Shown: one piece after another, positions 1 through 10,067 of the stretch | Position numbering within the stretch: the first letter of the stretch is position 1 | Layout of the letters: each line of letters begins with the position of its first letter | From: Magnetospirillum sp. | Lineage (GTDB): Bacteria; Pseudomonadota; Alphaproteobacteria; Rhodospirillales; Magnetospirillaceae | Direction: 5' to 3' | Assembly: GCA_024707145.1 (NCBI GenBank) | Contig: JANQAI010000005.1 | Location: forward strand, 992,001-1,056,000 | DNA: 64,000 nt | Translations under genes and position numbers: made by a program | The notes under the pieces: generated by a model | The model's input: the letters and a program-made list of their open reading frames with translations, nothing else | Told to the model about the DNA's origin: nothing | Database searches by the model: none

Positions 1-236
1 GCGTTGCGGAAATAGCTGACGATGAAGACACGGATGGAAGCGGTCAAATTCGCTTCCCCGCGCCTTTGATCGATCTGCGTGCAGATGTCGTTCAGCGTCA
101 GCCCTTCACGCTCACAGATTTCCTTCAAGGAGTCCCAAATGTAGGGCTCCATCCGAAGACTGGTGCGTCGACCGGAAACCTTGACATTGCGACAGACCAG
201 GACCGGCCCTTCCTTGTTCCCCTGTCTGCCCGCCAT
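1..236 (-). CDS. RHH_4-type ribbon-helix-helix DNA-binding protein (partial, C-terminus outside window)
   Basis: The frame starts at ATG 236 and runs off the left edge, so about 78 residues are visible. They read as a ribbon-helix-helix protein: a strand plus helix segment (GRRTSLRMEPYIWDSLKEIC), then a hydrophobic helix ending LTASIRVFIVSYFR. This is the pattern of the small alphaproteobacterial RHH_4 family, which are DNA-binding regulators of unknown targets. Three more genes of the same family lie at 56783, 57319 and 61485. The gene is divergent from the envelope gene at 506, so the 237-505 interval should hold both promoters. Family assignment is from motif recognition only. Confidence 0.72.
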   Translation of the reverse strand, partial: MAGRQGNKEGPVLVCRNVKVSGRRTSLRMEPYIWDSLKEICEREGLTLNDICTQIDQRRGEANLTASIRVFIVSYFRN

Positions 237-505
237 ATCGTTGCCCTTGGTCCCCTGCCATTGCGGAAAGGCGCTCGCGTTTCCGGCGAATATACATTCA
301 CTTGTATGATGATATTGCAAGCGGCGTGTGGGCACAAAGCCAATTTCGACCGGGGGTCGCGATCCCGCACGGCGGCTCCCCGTTCCAGCCGTCATGCGCG
401 CCCGGCACGGGCAAAAGCCGCTTCCCTTCGCGGGCGGCTTCGCTGTACCAGTGCCTGGACGGACGGGCACAAGCTGTAGTGGTCATTTCCGGTGGAGAAC
501 GAGCG

Positions 506-1642
506 ATGGTGCGACCGGCGGCGTTGGGGATCGCGGTGACGCTGATGGCCGGGCTGGCGCCCGTCCTGCCGGCCCGCGCGTCCGACCTGCCCATCGACCG
601 CATCCGCGCCGAGGTGTCGCGCCTCGTCCCGCCCCTCTGGACCGTCGAGGAGGTGACGGCAGACCCGATTCCCGCCCCGGCGCCCGACGGGAAGGCCGCC
701 GCGAAATCCACCGAATCGCGCACCGCCGTCCGAATCGGAGCCAGACTGCGGCTCGCCAAGCCGACCTACGCGGTGGACAGCCGTGACGGCGCCGTGACCT
801 TCATCCGCCCCGTCGCCGAGGCCGGGCTGGAAAAGACCCTCACCGCCACCGCGCTCGCCACGCTCGGTCCCAACGGCTGGAGCGCCCGCATCGAACTGCG
901 CAACCCGGAGGTGCTGGAGGGCATCGGCCAACCGCTGGAGGAGCTTCCCGGCCGCCCGGTGCTGGCCGGCTCCGCCGAGGCCAACCGCCTGCGCGACCAG
1001 ATCGCCCGCGACGCCGAGGCCCGCGGCGCCGAGGAGGACGCCCGCCGCCGCCGCGAGGAGGATCTGCTCGCCCGGCAGGCCGCCGCGACCAGGGCCGAGG
1101 AGGAGCGCGCCGCCGCCGAACGGCGGCAGGAGGAGGCCCGCGCGACGCGGATCGCCGATCTGCGCGCCCGGATTCTCGGGGCCGACCGCCCGGCGCGGAT
1201 CGCCGCCTACGAGGCGGCGCTGGGCGGCAACGACCCGGCGCTGCGCCAGATCGCCCTGGAGGCGGCGCTGCAGAGCCGCGACCCGGTGCTGGGGGCTCTG
1301 GCGTTGAAGGATTGGATCGCCCGCCGCAAGGCGGTGCCGGTGCAGCTCTACGCGACGAAGGAGGACCCGCATTCCGAAACGGTGCTGAACAATCTGGGTC
1401 CGCTGACGCTGGAGATCGATTCCGTCAACCCGGTCAACGGCGCGCTCGCCGGACGGCTGGGCGCCCCCGGCTACAGCATCGCCAAGCCTTCCGCCGCCAT
1501 CGGCACACTGGCGCAGACCACCCTGACGGTGAACGCCTACGGCTGCGCCCTGTCGCTGCGCCTGACCGAGCAGCAGACCTTGGATGGGCTGTTCCGCTGC
1601 CAGACCCTGCCCGCGCTCATCGCCCGCGTCATCGTGGACTGA
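506..1642 (+). CDS. Secreted/periplasmic protein with central coiled coil, function unknown
   Basis: 378 residues. I chose ATG 506 because it follows a purine-rich GGTGGAG at 491-497 and opens with a clear signal peptide (MVRPAALGIAVTLMAG..ARA); the frame is open further upstream but the extra residues look non-coding. The mature part has a charged segment around residues 150-215, rich in Arg/Glu/Ala (RDQIARDAEARGAEEDARRR and following), that should form a coiled coil. A compact C-terminal domain of about 130 residues follows. It is 8 bp from, and probably co-transcribed with, the SH3-domain gene downstream, suggesting a joint envelope role. I do not recognise a named family. Confidence 0.72.
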   Translation: MVRPAALGIAVTLMAGLAPVLPARASDLPIDRIRAEVSRLVPPLWTVEEVTADPIPAPAPDGKAAAKSTESRTAVRIGARLRLAKPTYAVDSRDGAVTFIRPVAEAGLEKTLTATALATLGPNGWSARIELRNPEVLEGIGQPLEELPGRPVLAGSAEANRLRDQIARDAEARGAEEDARRRREEDLLARQAAATRAEEERAAAERRQEEARATRIADLRARILGADRPARIAAYEAALGGNDPALRQIALEAALQSRDPVLGALALKDWIARRKAVPVQLYATKEDPHSETVLNNLGPLTLEIDSVNPVNGALAGRLGAPGYSIAKPSAAIGTLAQTTLTVNAYGCALSLRLTEQQTLDGLFRCQTLPALIARVIVD

Positions 1643-1650
1643 GGCGGCGG

Positions 1651-2319
1651 ATGCGCCGGCTTGCCCTTCCCCTCCTTGGCCTGCTGCTGCTGCTCGGCGC
1701 CCCTTCGGCGCAAGCCGACGAGGCCGAACCGACCGTCACGCCGCGCCCGCCGCCGACCGCCGTTCTGCCCCGGCTGACTCCGCTGGGAGCGGCGGGCAAG
1801 GCGGCGCCGCAGGCCGTGGCGCCGTTGCTGCCGCTGCCGGCGCTGGCGGTACCCGCGTCAACGTTGGCAGCGGAGCCGGCCACCGCCGCGACCCCGCGGG
1901 TGGAACCGCCGGTGCCGGCGGCTGCCGATACCGTCCCCGCCCCCTTGCCCGCCCGCAAACCAGCCAGCCCGACGGCCCCCGCGGCGGTCGCGGAAAGCCC
2001 GCCGGCCAACCGCTTCAAGGGCGGCTACGCCAAGGCCCCGAAAGAGGACCGCGGCTGCGCGCTGCCCGGCCACATCACGGAGGAGCGCAGCGCCGAAGCG
2101 CGCCGCCCGGCCATCGCCGTGGGGACGCGGGTGCGCGTCCGCGCCGCCGCGAACCTGCGCGTCGCCCCCTTCTGCGACGCCAAGGTGGCGGACGTCCTGG
2201 AAAAGGGCGAAACCGTCACCGTGATGGCCGCCTTCGGATCCTGGTACGAGGTCGGGCGGAACGGGCGGGCGCTGGGCTTCGTCGGGGCGTCCCTGCTCGC
2301 CGGAGCGAAGGGCCGCTAG
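1651..2319 (+). CDS. Exported protein with C-terminal bacterial SH3 domain
   Basis: 222 residues. The N-terminus is a signal peptide (MRRLALPLLGLLLLLG..AQA). A proline/alanine-rich linker follows to about residue 145. Residues about 150-218 form a bacterial SH3-like domain: GTRVRVRAAANLRVAPFCDA, then a KGETVTVM strand and a W(Y)EV segment ending in GFVGASLL. Such domains usually bind peptidoglycan or cell-wall peptides, so the protein probably sits in the periplasm. It follows the 506-1642 gene by 8 bp on the same strand. Its stop overlaps by a few bases the stop of the convergent penicillin-binding protein gene. The domain call is sound; the exact role is not known. Confidence 0.75.
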   Translation: MRRLALPLLGLLLLLGAPSAQADEAEPTVTPRPPPTAVLPRLTPLGAAGKAAPQAVAPLLPLPALAVPASTLAAEPATAATPRVEPPVPAAADTVPAPLPARKPASPTAPAAVAESPPANRFKGGYAKAPKEDRGCALPGHITEERSAEARRPAIAVGTRVRVRAAANLRVAPFCDAKVADVLEKGETVTVMAAFGSWYEVGRNGRALGFVGASLLAGAKGR

Positions 2320-4156
2320 CCTTTCAGCCGGGACGCCTCGACCATGAAGCGGCGCCAGATTTCCGCCGGGACGGAGCCGCCGGTCACCCCCTTCATCGGC
2401 GTGTTGCCGTCGTTGCCGACCCACACCCCCACCGTCAGGCCGCGCCCGGCCACGCCGTCGGCGAAGCCGATGAACCAGGCGTCCCGGTAATCGTTGGTGG
2501 TGCCGGTCTTGCCGCCCGCGCCCCGCTTGGCGAGCGCCGCCGGCAGACGGGCCGTCCTGCCGGTGCCGTCCCGCATCACCTCGGCCAGCATCGCTTTCAG
2601 GGTGGCGGCGGTCTGCGGGTCGATCACCCGGTCCGCTGTCCGCGGGGTGTAGCTGTAGATCGTCCGTCCGGCGGGATCGCCGATGCGCTGGAACAGATGG
2701 CCGTCGACCTTGCTGCCGCCGTTGGCGACCGCCGCGTAGGCCTGGGTGATCTCCAGCAGCGACACCTCGCTGACCCCGAGCGCGAGGCCGAGATCGGGCT
2801 CCAGCGGCGACTCGACGCCGAGACGGCGGGCGGCGGCGGCGACCTCCTCCGCATGGCCGCGGGTCAGCCGGGCCGAGGCCGTGTTGGTGGAATGGGCGAA
2901 GGCGTCGGCCAGCGTCACCGACGGCGGGTAGCGGTTGTCGAAATTGCGGATGGCCCGCCCGTCGGTGAATTCCATGCGCGAACCGTCGACGCGGGAGTCC
3001 GGGGTCAGCCCGCGCTCCAGCGCCGCCAGGAAGACGAACAGCTTGAAGGCCGAGCCGGGCTGGCGGCGGGCCTGGAGCGCGCGGTTGAAATGGTCGCGCC
3101 GGGCCGCCGCATCGCGCCCGCCGATCATCGCCAGGATCGCCCCGTCGCCGTCCAGCGCGACCAGAGCGACCTCCGCGTCGCCCAGGCTCTTGGCGTGGCG
3201 CTTCAGGGTGGTCTCCACGCTGCGCAGGGCGGCCGCCTGGAGATCGCGGTCGAGCGTGGTGCGCGCGGTGAAGGTCGGTCCCGGACGGTCGCCGCCGTAG
3301 CGGTCGGCGGCGAAGCGGTCGAAGCGGGCCTTGGCCGTCTCGCGGAAATGGCCGGTGGACAGGACCGCCGCCTTGTTGGCCGCGGCCAGCATGGGGCGCT
3401 GGCGCTTGGTCTGCTCCGCCGTGCGCTCGGTGATGAAGCCCGCGTCGGCCATGGCGTCGAGCACCAGGGCGGCCTTGGCCTCCGCCTTCTCCAGGTCGGC
3501 GAAGGGGTTCAGGCGGGAGGGGGCGGGCAGCGAACCGATGAGCATCGCCGACTCCTTCAGCGACAGCTTGCCCGCCGGCTTGCCGAAGAAGACGCGGGCC
3601 GCGGCGTCCACCCCGTATGCGCCGAAGCCGAAGTAGGCGCGGTTGAGGTACAGGTACAGGACGTTCTTCTTGCCGAGCTTTCCTCGAAATCGCTGGCGCT
3701 GTACAGCTCGTACGCCTTGCGGGACCAGCGGTTGTAGCGGTTGAGGAAGATCAGCTTCATCGTCTGCTGGGTCAGCGTGCTGCCGCCCTGGCTGAAGCGG
3801 CCGGAGGTCACCGCCACGGCCAGCGCGCGGGCCAGACCCTGGAAGTCGATGCCGTCATGCTCCAGATAGCGCCGGTCCTCCTTGGCGATCAGCGCCTGGA
3901 TCAGGTGCTTCGGCAGCTTCTCCAAGGTCAGCGTGTCGCCGTACGTCTCGCCGATCGAGCCGATGAAGCGCCCCTGCCGGTCGAGGAAGCGCACGCCATG
4001 GCCGCGGTTGTACGCCAGCACGTCGTCGACGGTGCGGAACTCGTCCCCGAACAGGTCCATCGCCCGGGCCGGGGGCGGGGCGGACAGGCCGGACAGCAGC
4101 GGCAGCGCGAGCGTCAGAGCCAGGGCGGCGCGGCGGAACAGGGATGGTCGGGGCAT
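2316..4156 (-). CDS. Class A penicillin-binding protein (GT51 transglycosylase + transpeptidase), frameshifted as sequenced
   Basis: Peptidoglycan synthase with both activities. The N-terminal piece (from ATG 4156) has an export/anchor segment and the glycosyltransferase motifs (AKEDRRYLEHDG, QGGSTLTQQTMK). The C-terminal piece has the transpeptidase SxxK (QPGSAFKLF), an S-T-N motif and KTGTT. The two pieces are in different frames. The break is at the T-run 3679-3681: adding one base restores FEEKLGKKNVLYLYLNRAYF across the junction, a normal GT51 sequence. Corrected length is about 613 residues, short for PBP1a but normal for smaller class A enzymes. I think the shift is a sequence error. 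It is convergent with the SH3-domain gene. Confidence 0.82.
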
Positions 4157-4297
4157 AGGCCGGATGTTGGAGGCGGAATGAGCCTCACGTCGGCGCACCG
4201 CCCCGCTTCCGCAATGCCGCTACCCCGGAATTGCGGACCGGCGGAACGGCGCCGCTGCTTAACGAAGGCGCCGCGTAACGAAGGCGGCGCCGCGCAA

Positions 4298-4331
4298 CAA
4301 AAAAGCCCGCCGGAACCGGCGGGCCTTTTGG
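4298..4331 (-). terminator. Rho-independent terminator downstream of infC
   Basis: A perfect 9-bp GC stem (GCCCGCCGG) with a two-base loop lies at 4305-4324. On the minus strand it is followed by a run of six T. It stands about 55 bp past the infC stop, so it should end the thrS-infC transcript. The plus-strand side also has a short T run (CCTTTT), so it may act in both directions. Confidence 0.85.
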
Positions 4332-4379
4332 GGGACGCGTGTGCTCTGCGGACGGCGGTCGTGCCGTCACGCCGAAGGA

Positions 4380-4914
4380 TCACCTCGGCGCGAGGACCAT
4401 GACCATCTGGCGGCCTTCGAGCTTGGGCATCTGCTCGACCTTCGCCAGTTCATCCAGCTCGTCGCGCCGCGGACCAGCACGTTCATGCCAAGATCCTGGT
4501 GCGCCATCTCACGCCCGCGGAAGCGCATGGTCACCTTGACCTTGTCGCCTTCCTCAAGGAAGCGGCGGGCCGAGCGCATCTTCACGTCGTAGTCGTTGTC
4601 ATCGATGTTGGGTCGGAGCTTGATCTCCTTCACCTCGATGATCTTCTGCTTCTTGCGCGCTTCGGCGGCCTTCTTCTGCGCCTCGTACTTGTACTTGCCA
4701 TAGTCGAGGATCTTGCAGACAGGCGGTTCGGCTTGCGGGCGATCTCGACGAGGTCGAGGCCTGCATCCTCAGCGGCCAGCAGCGCATCGCGCAGCGAAAC
4801 GACGCCCACCATCTCGCCGTCGGCACCGACGAGACGGATCGAGCGAGCCGTGATCTCCCGGTTCACCCGCGGTCCATCGCGGGTCGGAGCGGCTTCGGAC
4901 GGTATCCTGGCTAT
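4380..4914 (-). CDS. infC: Translation initiation factor IF-3, ATA start, two frameshifts as sequenced
   Basis: IF-3 binds the 30S subunit and proofreads start-codon selection. The N-domain reads [14 protein letters not shown]...EEDAG-like, and the C-domain reads [17 protein letters not shown], both typical. I place the start at ATA 4914, 8 bases after GGAGAAG; it gives [14 protein letters not shown] before the conserved VNREI, and no ATG fits. Rare start codons are a known feature of infC autoregulation. Two single-base losses break the frame. One is in the G-run at 4737-4739 (plus strand); restoring it yields [17 protein letters not shown]. The other is near 4464-4472; restoring it yields [20 protein letters not shown]. 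Corrected length is about 178 residues, as in E. coli. IF-3 is essential, so the shifts are most likely sequence errors. It follows thrS. Confidence 0.9.
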
Positions 4915-6955
4915 GGACGCTTCTCCATGACTGGAAACCCACCGGGGCGCGACCTCCCGGAGGGAAGCCCGCCCAAACGGTGCGGTCGGTTAAAACGGCG
5001 AGATCGAAAGCGGCGGCGCCCGCGGGGGACCTCGCCTCCTCACTCAGTTTATTGAGCGCGGCGTCGAGGGCAAGAACTTCCTGATCCTTACCACCGAGGG
5101 TACGGAGGGCGACCGTCCGCTCCTCCGCCTCGCGCTTGCCCACGACCACCAGGACGGGAACCTTCTGAAGGCTGTGTTCACGGACCTTCAGGTTGATCTT
5201 CTCGTTCCGGGTGTCGAGTTCGGCGCGGATGCCATGGCGCTTGAGCAGGCTGACGACCTCCTGCCCGTAGCCGTCGGCCTCGTTGGTGATGGTGCAGACC
5301 ACCGCCTGGACCGGGGCGAGCCACATCGGGAACTTGCCGGCGTAATGCTCGATCAGCATGCCGATGAAACGTTCCAGCGAGCCCAGGATGGCCCGGTGCA
5401 GCATCACCGGACGGTGGCGGGCGCCGTCCTCGCCGATGTAGGAGGCGTCCAGCCGCTCGGGAAGGTTCGGATCGTACTGGAGCGTGCCGCACTGCCAGGT
5501 GCGCCCGATGGCGTCGGTCAGGTGGAACTCCACCTTGGGGCCGTAGAAGGCGCCCTCGCCCGGCAGGTCCTCATACTCCAGCCCGGCGGCGTCGAGCGCC
5601 TGGCGCAGCGCTCCCTCCGCCCGGTCCCACAGGTCGTCGGAGCCGGTGCGCACGTCGGGACGCAGCGCCAGCTTCACGGCGATCTTGTCGAAGCCCAGAT
5701 CCCGGTAGACGCCGAGCTGCAGCTTGAAATACTCCGCCGCCTCGCTCGCCACCTGGGCTTCCGTGCAGAAGATGTGGGCGTCGTCCTGGGTGAAGGCGCG
5801 CACGCGCAGGATGCCGTGCAGCGCGCCCGACGGCTCGTTGCGGTGGCAGGAGCCGAACTCCGCCATGCGGATCGGCAGGTCGCGGTAGGAACGCAGCCCG
5901 TGCTTGAAGATCTGCACATGGCCCGGACAGTTCATCGGCTTGATGCCGAGCATCTTCTCGCCGTCGTCCGCCGAGACCTTGAACATGTTGTCGCCATACA
6001 TGTCCCAGTGACCCGACGCCTTGAACAGCGAGCTGTCGATCAGCTGCGGCGTCTTGACCTCGACATAGTCCGCCTGGCTCAGCTTGGTGCGGATGTAGGT
6101 CTCCAGCGTGCGGAACAGCGTCCAGCCCTTCGGGTGCCAGAAGACCGAGCCGACGGCCTCCTCCTGCACGTGGAACAGGTCCAGCTCCTTGCCCAGCCGG
6201 CGGTGGTCGCGCTTCTCCGCCTCCTCCAGCTGGTGCAGGTAGGCCTTCAGCTCCTTCTCGTCGCGCCAGGCGGTGCCGTAGATGCGCTGGAGCATCGGGT
6301 TGCGGCTGTCGCCGCGCCAGTAGGCGCCGGCCACCTTCATCAGCTTGAAGCCGTTGCCGACCTTGCCCGTGGTCGGGGCGTGCGGGCCGCGGCACAGGTC
6401 CAGCCAGTCGTCCTGGCGGTAGATGCTGATGTCCTGGTCCGCCGGGATCGCCTCGATCAGCTCGGCCTTGTAATGCTCGCCGAGCTTCTTGAAGTAGGCG
6501 ACCGCATCATCGCGGGTCCAGACCTCGCGCACGATGGGAACGTCCTTGGCGACGATCTCGCGCATCTTCGCCTCGATCTTCTGCAGATCGTCGGGCGTGA
6601 AGGGCTCCTCGCGCGCGAAGTCGTAATAGAAGCCGTTGGCGATCGCCGGACCGATGGTCACCTGCGTGCCCGGATAGAGCTTCTGCACGGCGTCGGCGAG
6701 GACGTGGGCGGCGTCGTGACGGATGACCTCGAGCGCGTCGGGATGACTGCGCGTGACGATCTCGATCTTGGCGTTGGTGGTGACGGTGGTGGTGAGGTCC
6801 TTCACCTCGCCGTCGAGCTTGACGGCAAGCGCATCCTTGGCAAGGCGCGGCCCGATGGACTGGGCAATCTCAAGCCCCGTCACCGGCCGGTCGAACTCCC
6901 GCACGCTGCCATCGGGCAGCGTGATGGCGATGTTGGACGTCACCGAAGTCACCAT
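4769..6955 (-). CDS. thrS: Threonine--tRNA ligase (C-terminal tail extended, probably by an indel)
   Basis: Class II aminoacyl-tRNA synthetase that charges tRNA-Thr. The N-terminal TGS domain ([17 protein letters not shown]), the editing domain ([12 protein letters not shown] with the HxxxH-type site), the catalytic core ([20 protein letters not shown], the motif 2 region, [16 protein letters not shown]) and the anticodon-binding domain are all present in one frame. As sequenced the frame runs on about 86 residues past the usual end (around LSEEAR, residue 642) and overlaps the start of infC. Removing one G from the run at 5024-5028 would end it at 4990, leaving a normal interval before infC. 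I think the tail is an artefact. thrS followed by infC is the common order. Confidence 0.92.
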   Translation of the reverse strand: MVTSVTSNIAITLPDGSVREFDRPVTGLEIAQSIGPRLAKDALAVKLDGEVKDLTTTVTTNAKIEIVTRSHPDALEVIRHDAAHVLADAVQKLYPGTQVTIGPAIANGFYYDFAREEPFTPDDLQKIEAKMREIVAKDVPIVREVWTRDDAVAYFKKLGEHYKAELIEAIPADQDISIYRQDDWLDLCRGPHAPTTGKVGNGFKLMKVAGAYWRGDSRNPMLQRIYGTAWRDEKELKAYLHQLEEAEKRDHRRLGKELDLFHVQEEAVGSVFWHPKGWTLFRTLETYIRTKLSQADYVEVKTPQLIDSSLFKASGHWDMYGDNMFKVSADDGEKMLGIKPMNCPGHVQIFKHGLRSYRDLPIRMAEFGSCHRNEPSGALHGILRVRAFTQDDAHIFCTEAQVASEAAEYFKLQLGVYRDLGFDKIAVKLALRPDVRTGSDDLWDRAEGALRQALDAAGLEYEDLPGEGAFYGPKVEFHLTDAIGRTWQCGTLQYDPNLPERLDASYIGEDGARHRPVMLHRAILGSLERFIGMLIEHYAGKFPMWLAPVQAVVCTITNEADGYGQEVVSLLKRHGIRAELDTRNEKINLKVREHSLQKVPVLVVVGKREAEERTVALRTLGGKDQEVLALDAALNKLSEEARSPAGAAAFDLAVLTDRTVWAGFPPGGRAPVGFQSWRSVHSQDTVRSRSDPRWTAGEPGDHGSLDPSRRCRRRDGGRRFAARCAAGR

Positions 6956-7106
6956 TTGACTGTTTGCATCGCACCCGGCGGATGCCGGGAGGCGAAATCT
7001 CTAATGCGGGCGGGCTTTCTGTCAAGGGCGCCGCAGGCATTTCCGGCCTGAATCCGCCGCCCGAACGGCGAATTTTCTTGCAAAATTATTTCACGGCAAA
7101 ATTATC

Positions 7107-8303
7107 TCATGACGGTTTGCGCGCCGGGCGCGGCTCGCCGAACCGGTAGCCCTGGCCGAAATCGATGCCGCTGCGCAGGATCGCGTCGAGCTGCGCCTCC
7201 GTCTCGATCTTCTCGGCGATGAGATCGATTCCGGTGCCGTCCAGACGGCGGCGCACATCCTCGACGCTCGAGGCCAGGGCGGGGTCGAGCAACAGGCTGC
7301 AATCCAGCTTCAGGTAGCGGATCTCGTGGCGCAGCAGCGCGTCCACGTCGATGTCCAGGTCGGTCACCCGATCCATGGAGAAGCGGAAGCCGATGCGGGC
7401 GAGCTGCGACAGAATGCCCATCGTCACCGCCCCGCCCGCCCGCAGCTCCTGCTGGCTCAACTCGAAGACCAGCTTGGGCACCAGCGACTGGTTCCGGACC
7501 ATCAGGTCGAGGAACTGCCGCATGAACTCCGCGTCGCTGAGCGTGGCGGCGGACATGTTGCAGAAGAAGCCGATGGCGTGCTGGCGCCGCTCCGTCTCGC
7601 GGATCAGCTGGATGCAGCGGACCAGAAGCAGATTGTCGATGGTGGCCATCAGCCCCGCGCGCTCCGCGATCTCCAGATAGCGGTCGGGCAGGATCAGCGA
7701 CCCGTCGGCGGCGCGCACGCGCGAGAACACCTCGAAAAAGCGGTGCTTGCGCTGGGGCAGGCTGACGATGGGCTGGAGGTGGATGTCGATCCGGTCGGCG
7801 GCCAGCGCGTCGCGGACCGCCTCCAGAACGGCGGCCTCGTCCATCGGCGGGGATTCGGCCAAGGCCGCGGGCCGCGGGTCCGGAAAGCGCGGGTCCGGAA
7901 AGCGCGGGGCCTGGGGCGCCGGCATGGCGTCCGGCGGCGGTTCGCGCTCCTCCGGTGACCGGGACTCGGCGAGCCGGGCGACCAGCGTGTGCAGGAGCTT
8001 GACCTCCTGAAGGACGGTCTCGTGGGTGACGGCCTCTTCCGCCGGGGCGATCCGCCGGTCCAGCCGCTCGGCCAGCCCGTCCACGCTCTTCTGAAGGCGG
8101 TCCAGGCGGCGCAGGGTTTCACGCTCCCGACGGGCCTGCCGGCGGTTCCGATCGACGACGACGCCCGCCAGAAGGACCAGCCCGCCGGCGATCCAGCCCA
8201 CCGCCGGGTCGGTGCCGGGCCGCAGCTCCGGCAGGCCGACGGCCACCGCGACCGCGGCCGTGGCGACGGCCAGCCCATGCAGGAGGTCCGCCAGGGCCGC
8301 CAT
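7107..8303 (-). CDS. Membrane-anchored protein with degenerate EAL domain
   Basis: 398 residues from ATG 8303. The first 55 residues hold two hydrophobic membrane segments. Residues about 60-150 are a charged, coiled-coil-like region followed by a proline-rich linker. The C-terminal 240 residues have the EAL fold of c-di-GMP phosphodiesterases, starting IDIHLQPIVSLPQRKHRFFE. The signature Glu-Ala-Leu is replaced by Glu-Val-Phe (FFEVFSRVR), and later metal-ligand motifs are poorly kept. It probably binds or senses rather than hydrolyses c-di-GMP. It starts 9 bp after the pyrD stop, so it is likely the last gene of the DUF952-pyrD operon. EAL-family assignment is confident; inactivity is inference. 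Confidence 0.8.
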   Translation of the reverse strand: MAALADLLHGLAVATAAVAVAVGLPELRPGTDPAVGWIAGGLVLLAGVVVDRNRRQARRERETLRRLDRLQKSVDGLAERLDRRIAPAEEAVTHETVLQEVKLLHTLVARLAESRSPEEREPPPDAMPAPQAPRFPDPRFPDPRPAALAESPPMDEAAVLEAVRDALAADRIDIHLQPIVSLPQRKHRFFEVFSRVRAADGSLILPDRYLEIAERAGLMATIDNLLLVRCIQLIRETERRQHAIGFFCNMSAATLSDAEFMRQFLDLMVRNQSLVPKLVFELSQQELRAGGAVTMGILSQLARIGFRFSMDRVTDLDIDVDALLRHEIRYLKLDCSLLLDPALASSVEDVRRRLDGTGIDLIAEKIETEAQLDAILRSGIDFGQGYRFGEPRPARKPS

Positions 8304-8311
8304 GCGCCCGC

Positions 8312-9387
8312 TCAGCGGTGATCCGCCCCCACGGCGTCGCTCAGCGAGGCGAAGCCGTCGCGGCGCAGCAGGGCGGCGAGGTCGCGGCGGATCGCCAGCA
8401 CCAGCGCCGGCCCGGCATAGACCAGCGCGGAATAGAACTGCACCAGCGAGGCGCCGGCGCGGATCTTGGCGTAGGCGTCGGCGCCCGACGCGATGCCGCC
8501 GACCCCGACCAGCGGCAGTTTGCCGCCGGTCAGCCCGTACATCTCGCGCAGGACCGCGGTCGAGGGCGCGAACAGCGGCTTGCCGGACAGGCCGCCGGTC
8601 TCGCGCGCGCAGCGGCTCCGGGATCTCCGCCGGCCGGGCGATGGTGGTGTTGGACACGATCAGCCCGTCGATGCCCGACTCCAGCGCGACCGCGGCGATG
8701 TCGGACTTGTCCTCGTCCGTCAGGTCGGGGGCGATCTTCAGCAGGACGGGCGGCGCCTTGGCCAGCTTGCAGGCCGACCGGGCGTCGAGAACGCGGCCCA
8801 GAAGGGTGCGCAGCGGATCGCGCGCCCTGGAGCGCGCGCAGGCCCGGCGTGTTGGGGGAGGACACGTTGACGACCAGATAGTCGACCAGCGCCGCCACCC
8901 GGGTCACGCCGAGGACGTAATCGTCCGCGGCCTCCACCGTGTCCTTGTTCTTGCCCAGGTTGGCCCCGACGATTCCCGGCGCCTTGCGGCCGCCGGACAG
9001 GCGCCGCTCCAGCCGCTGCGCGAAAGGCTCCAGCCCCTCGTTGTTGAAGCCCAGGCGGTTGATGACCGCCCCCTGCTCCGGCGCGCGGAACAGGCGCGGC
9101 TTGGGGTTGCCGGGCTGCGGCCGGGGGGTGACGCTGCCCGCCTCGACGAAGCCGAAGCCCAGCCGCAGCATGGCGTCCACCACCTCGGCGTTCTTGTCGA
9201 AGCCGGCGGCGAGGCCGACCGGGTTGGCGAAGTCCAGGCCGAACACCCGGCTGCGCAGGATCGGATCGTCCTTTTCCCGCACCGGCGGCATCAGCCCGCT
9301 CGACAGGGCCTTGATGGTCAGCCCGTGCGCCGTCTCCGGATCGAAGCTGCGCAGGACGGGGCCGACGATGGGAAACAGGTCGATCAC
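8312..9387 (-). CDS. pyrD: Dihydroorotate dehydrogenase (quinone), frameshifted as sequenced
   Basis: Membrane-associated flavoenzyme of pyrimidine synthesis. From a GTG start at 9387 it reads [20 protein letters not shown], then [20 protein letters not shown] and [17 protein letters not shown] (class 2 signatures) and [17 protein letters not shown]. The middle piece around [16 protein letters not shown] and the C-terminal piece ([20 protein letters not shown]) are in other frames. Breaks sit in GC dinucleotide runs near 8822-8835 and 8598-8610; repairing each with a one- or two-base change restores the family sequence (RDPLRTLLG and [14 protein letters not shown]). The gene is needed for growth without pyrimidines, so errors are likelier than decay. 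The GTG overlaps the TGA of the upstream DUF952 gene. Confidence 0.85.
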
Positions 9388-9761
9388 GGTGCGGTGTCCT
9401 TGAAGGCGGCGTCCTTGAAGGTCGCCGGAAAGAGGTGGCGGCCGTCCGGCCCCAGCGGCAGCGGATCGGCGCGCAGCACCGCCGCGGGAGGCAGCGGGCC
9501 GTAAAGATGCGGAAAAAGCTGGCCGCCGCGCGACGGCTCCCATCGGAGCGCGTCGCCCAGCGCGGCGCCGTCCACCGTCAGCAGGACCAGCCCGTCCTGC
9601 CCGGCCCGGTGCTTGGCCGCGCTTTCCTCGACCTGGGCGCCGGTGGAGAAATGGATGAAGCCGTCCGCCGCGTCCTGCGACGAGCCGTGGTAGGCCCCGG
9701 CGGCGAGCGCCTGTTCCCACTCCGCGGCGCGGCACATATGAAAGATGATCCGTTCAGTCAT
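9384..9761 (-). CDS. DUF952 domain-containing protein
   Basis: 125 residues. [39 protein letters not shown] and the [19 protein letters not shown] region are the three conserved blocks of the DUF952 family, a small soluble protein of unknown function. Its stop overlaps the GTG start of pyrD (GTGA), so the two are translationally coupled. It is the first gene of the operon; the 306-bp non-coding interval upstream (9762-10067) should contain the promoter. The family call is confident; no biochemical function is known to me. Confidence 0.85.
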   Translation of the reverse strand: MTERIIFHMCRAAEWEQALAAGAYHGSSQDAADGFIHFSTGAQVEESAAKHRAGQDGLVLLTVDGAALGDALRWEPSRGGQLFPHLYGPLPPAAVLRADPLPLGPDGRHLFPATFKDAAFKDTAP

Positions 9762-10067
9762 GGCGGGGCGACCTTACCGCAAAGCCGACCGCCAAAGCCA
9801 GATTTGGCAAAAGCGGAACGGCCGGCCGGACATTGATAACTTCAGAATGGGACGTTGCGCTGTTTGCTTCGCAATTTGCAAACGCGGCCTTGGGAATCCC
9901 CCGGCATTTTGCAGAAGGAAAATTCGCCACCCTCCCGCGCCCCACCCCGCCGACCACACGGAAAAGCCGCAGAATCAAGGATTCCCCAAGGCATTCGCCC
10001 GGCCGGCGGCAACTTTTCGGAATTGGCATCGGGATTGCTGAGAGAGGGGCAAGCAAGGAGAAGCCCC
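9762..10067. other. Non-coding interval between divergent genes
   Basis: 306 bp between the DUF952 gene (minus) and the 81-residue gene (plus). It contains AT-richer stretches and a short inverted pair (GTTTGC ... GCAAAC near 9870-9892). No convincing coding sequence is seen. It should carry the two divergent promoters. Confidence 0.5.

Noticed and set aside
4769..4990. ThrRS C-terminal extension overlapping infC
   Set aside because: The last 86 residues have no ThrRS similarity and read through the infC start. A one-base change in the G-run at 5024-5028 gives a stop at the expected length.
5174..7051. A 625-residue open frame on the plus strand
   Set aside because: It is antisense to thrS, Arg/Leu/Val-rich with no family pattern, while the minus strand encodes a textbook ThrRS.
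8312..9387. pyrD as a true pseudogene
   Set aside because: All conserved blocks are present and undamaged in order, and each break lies in a GC-repeat run where sequence errors are common. Resequencing is needed before calling decay.
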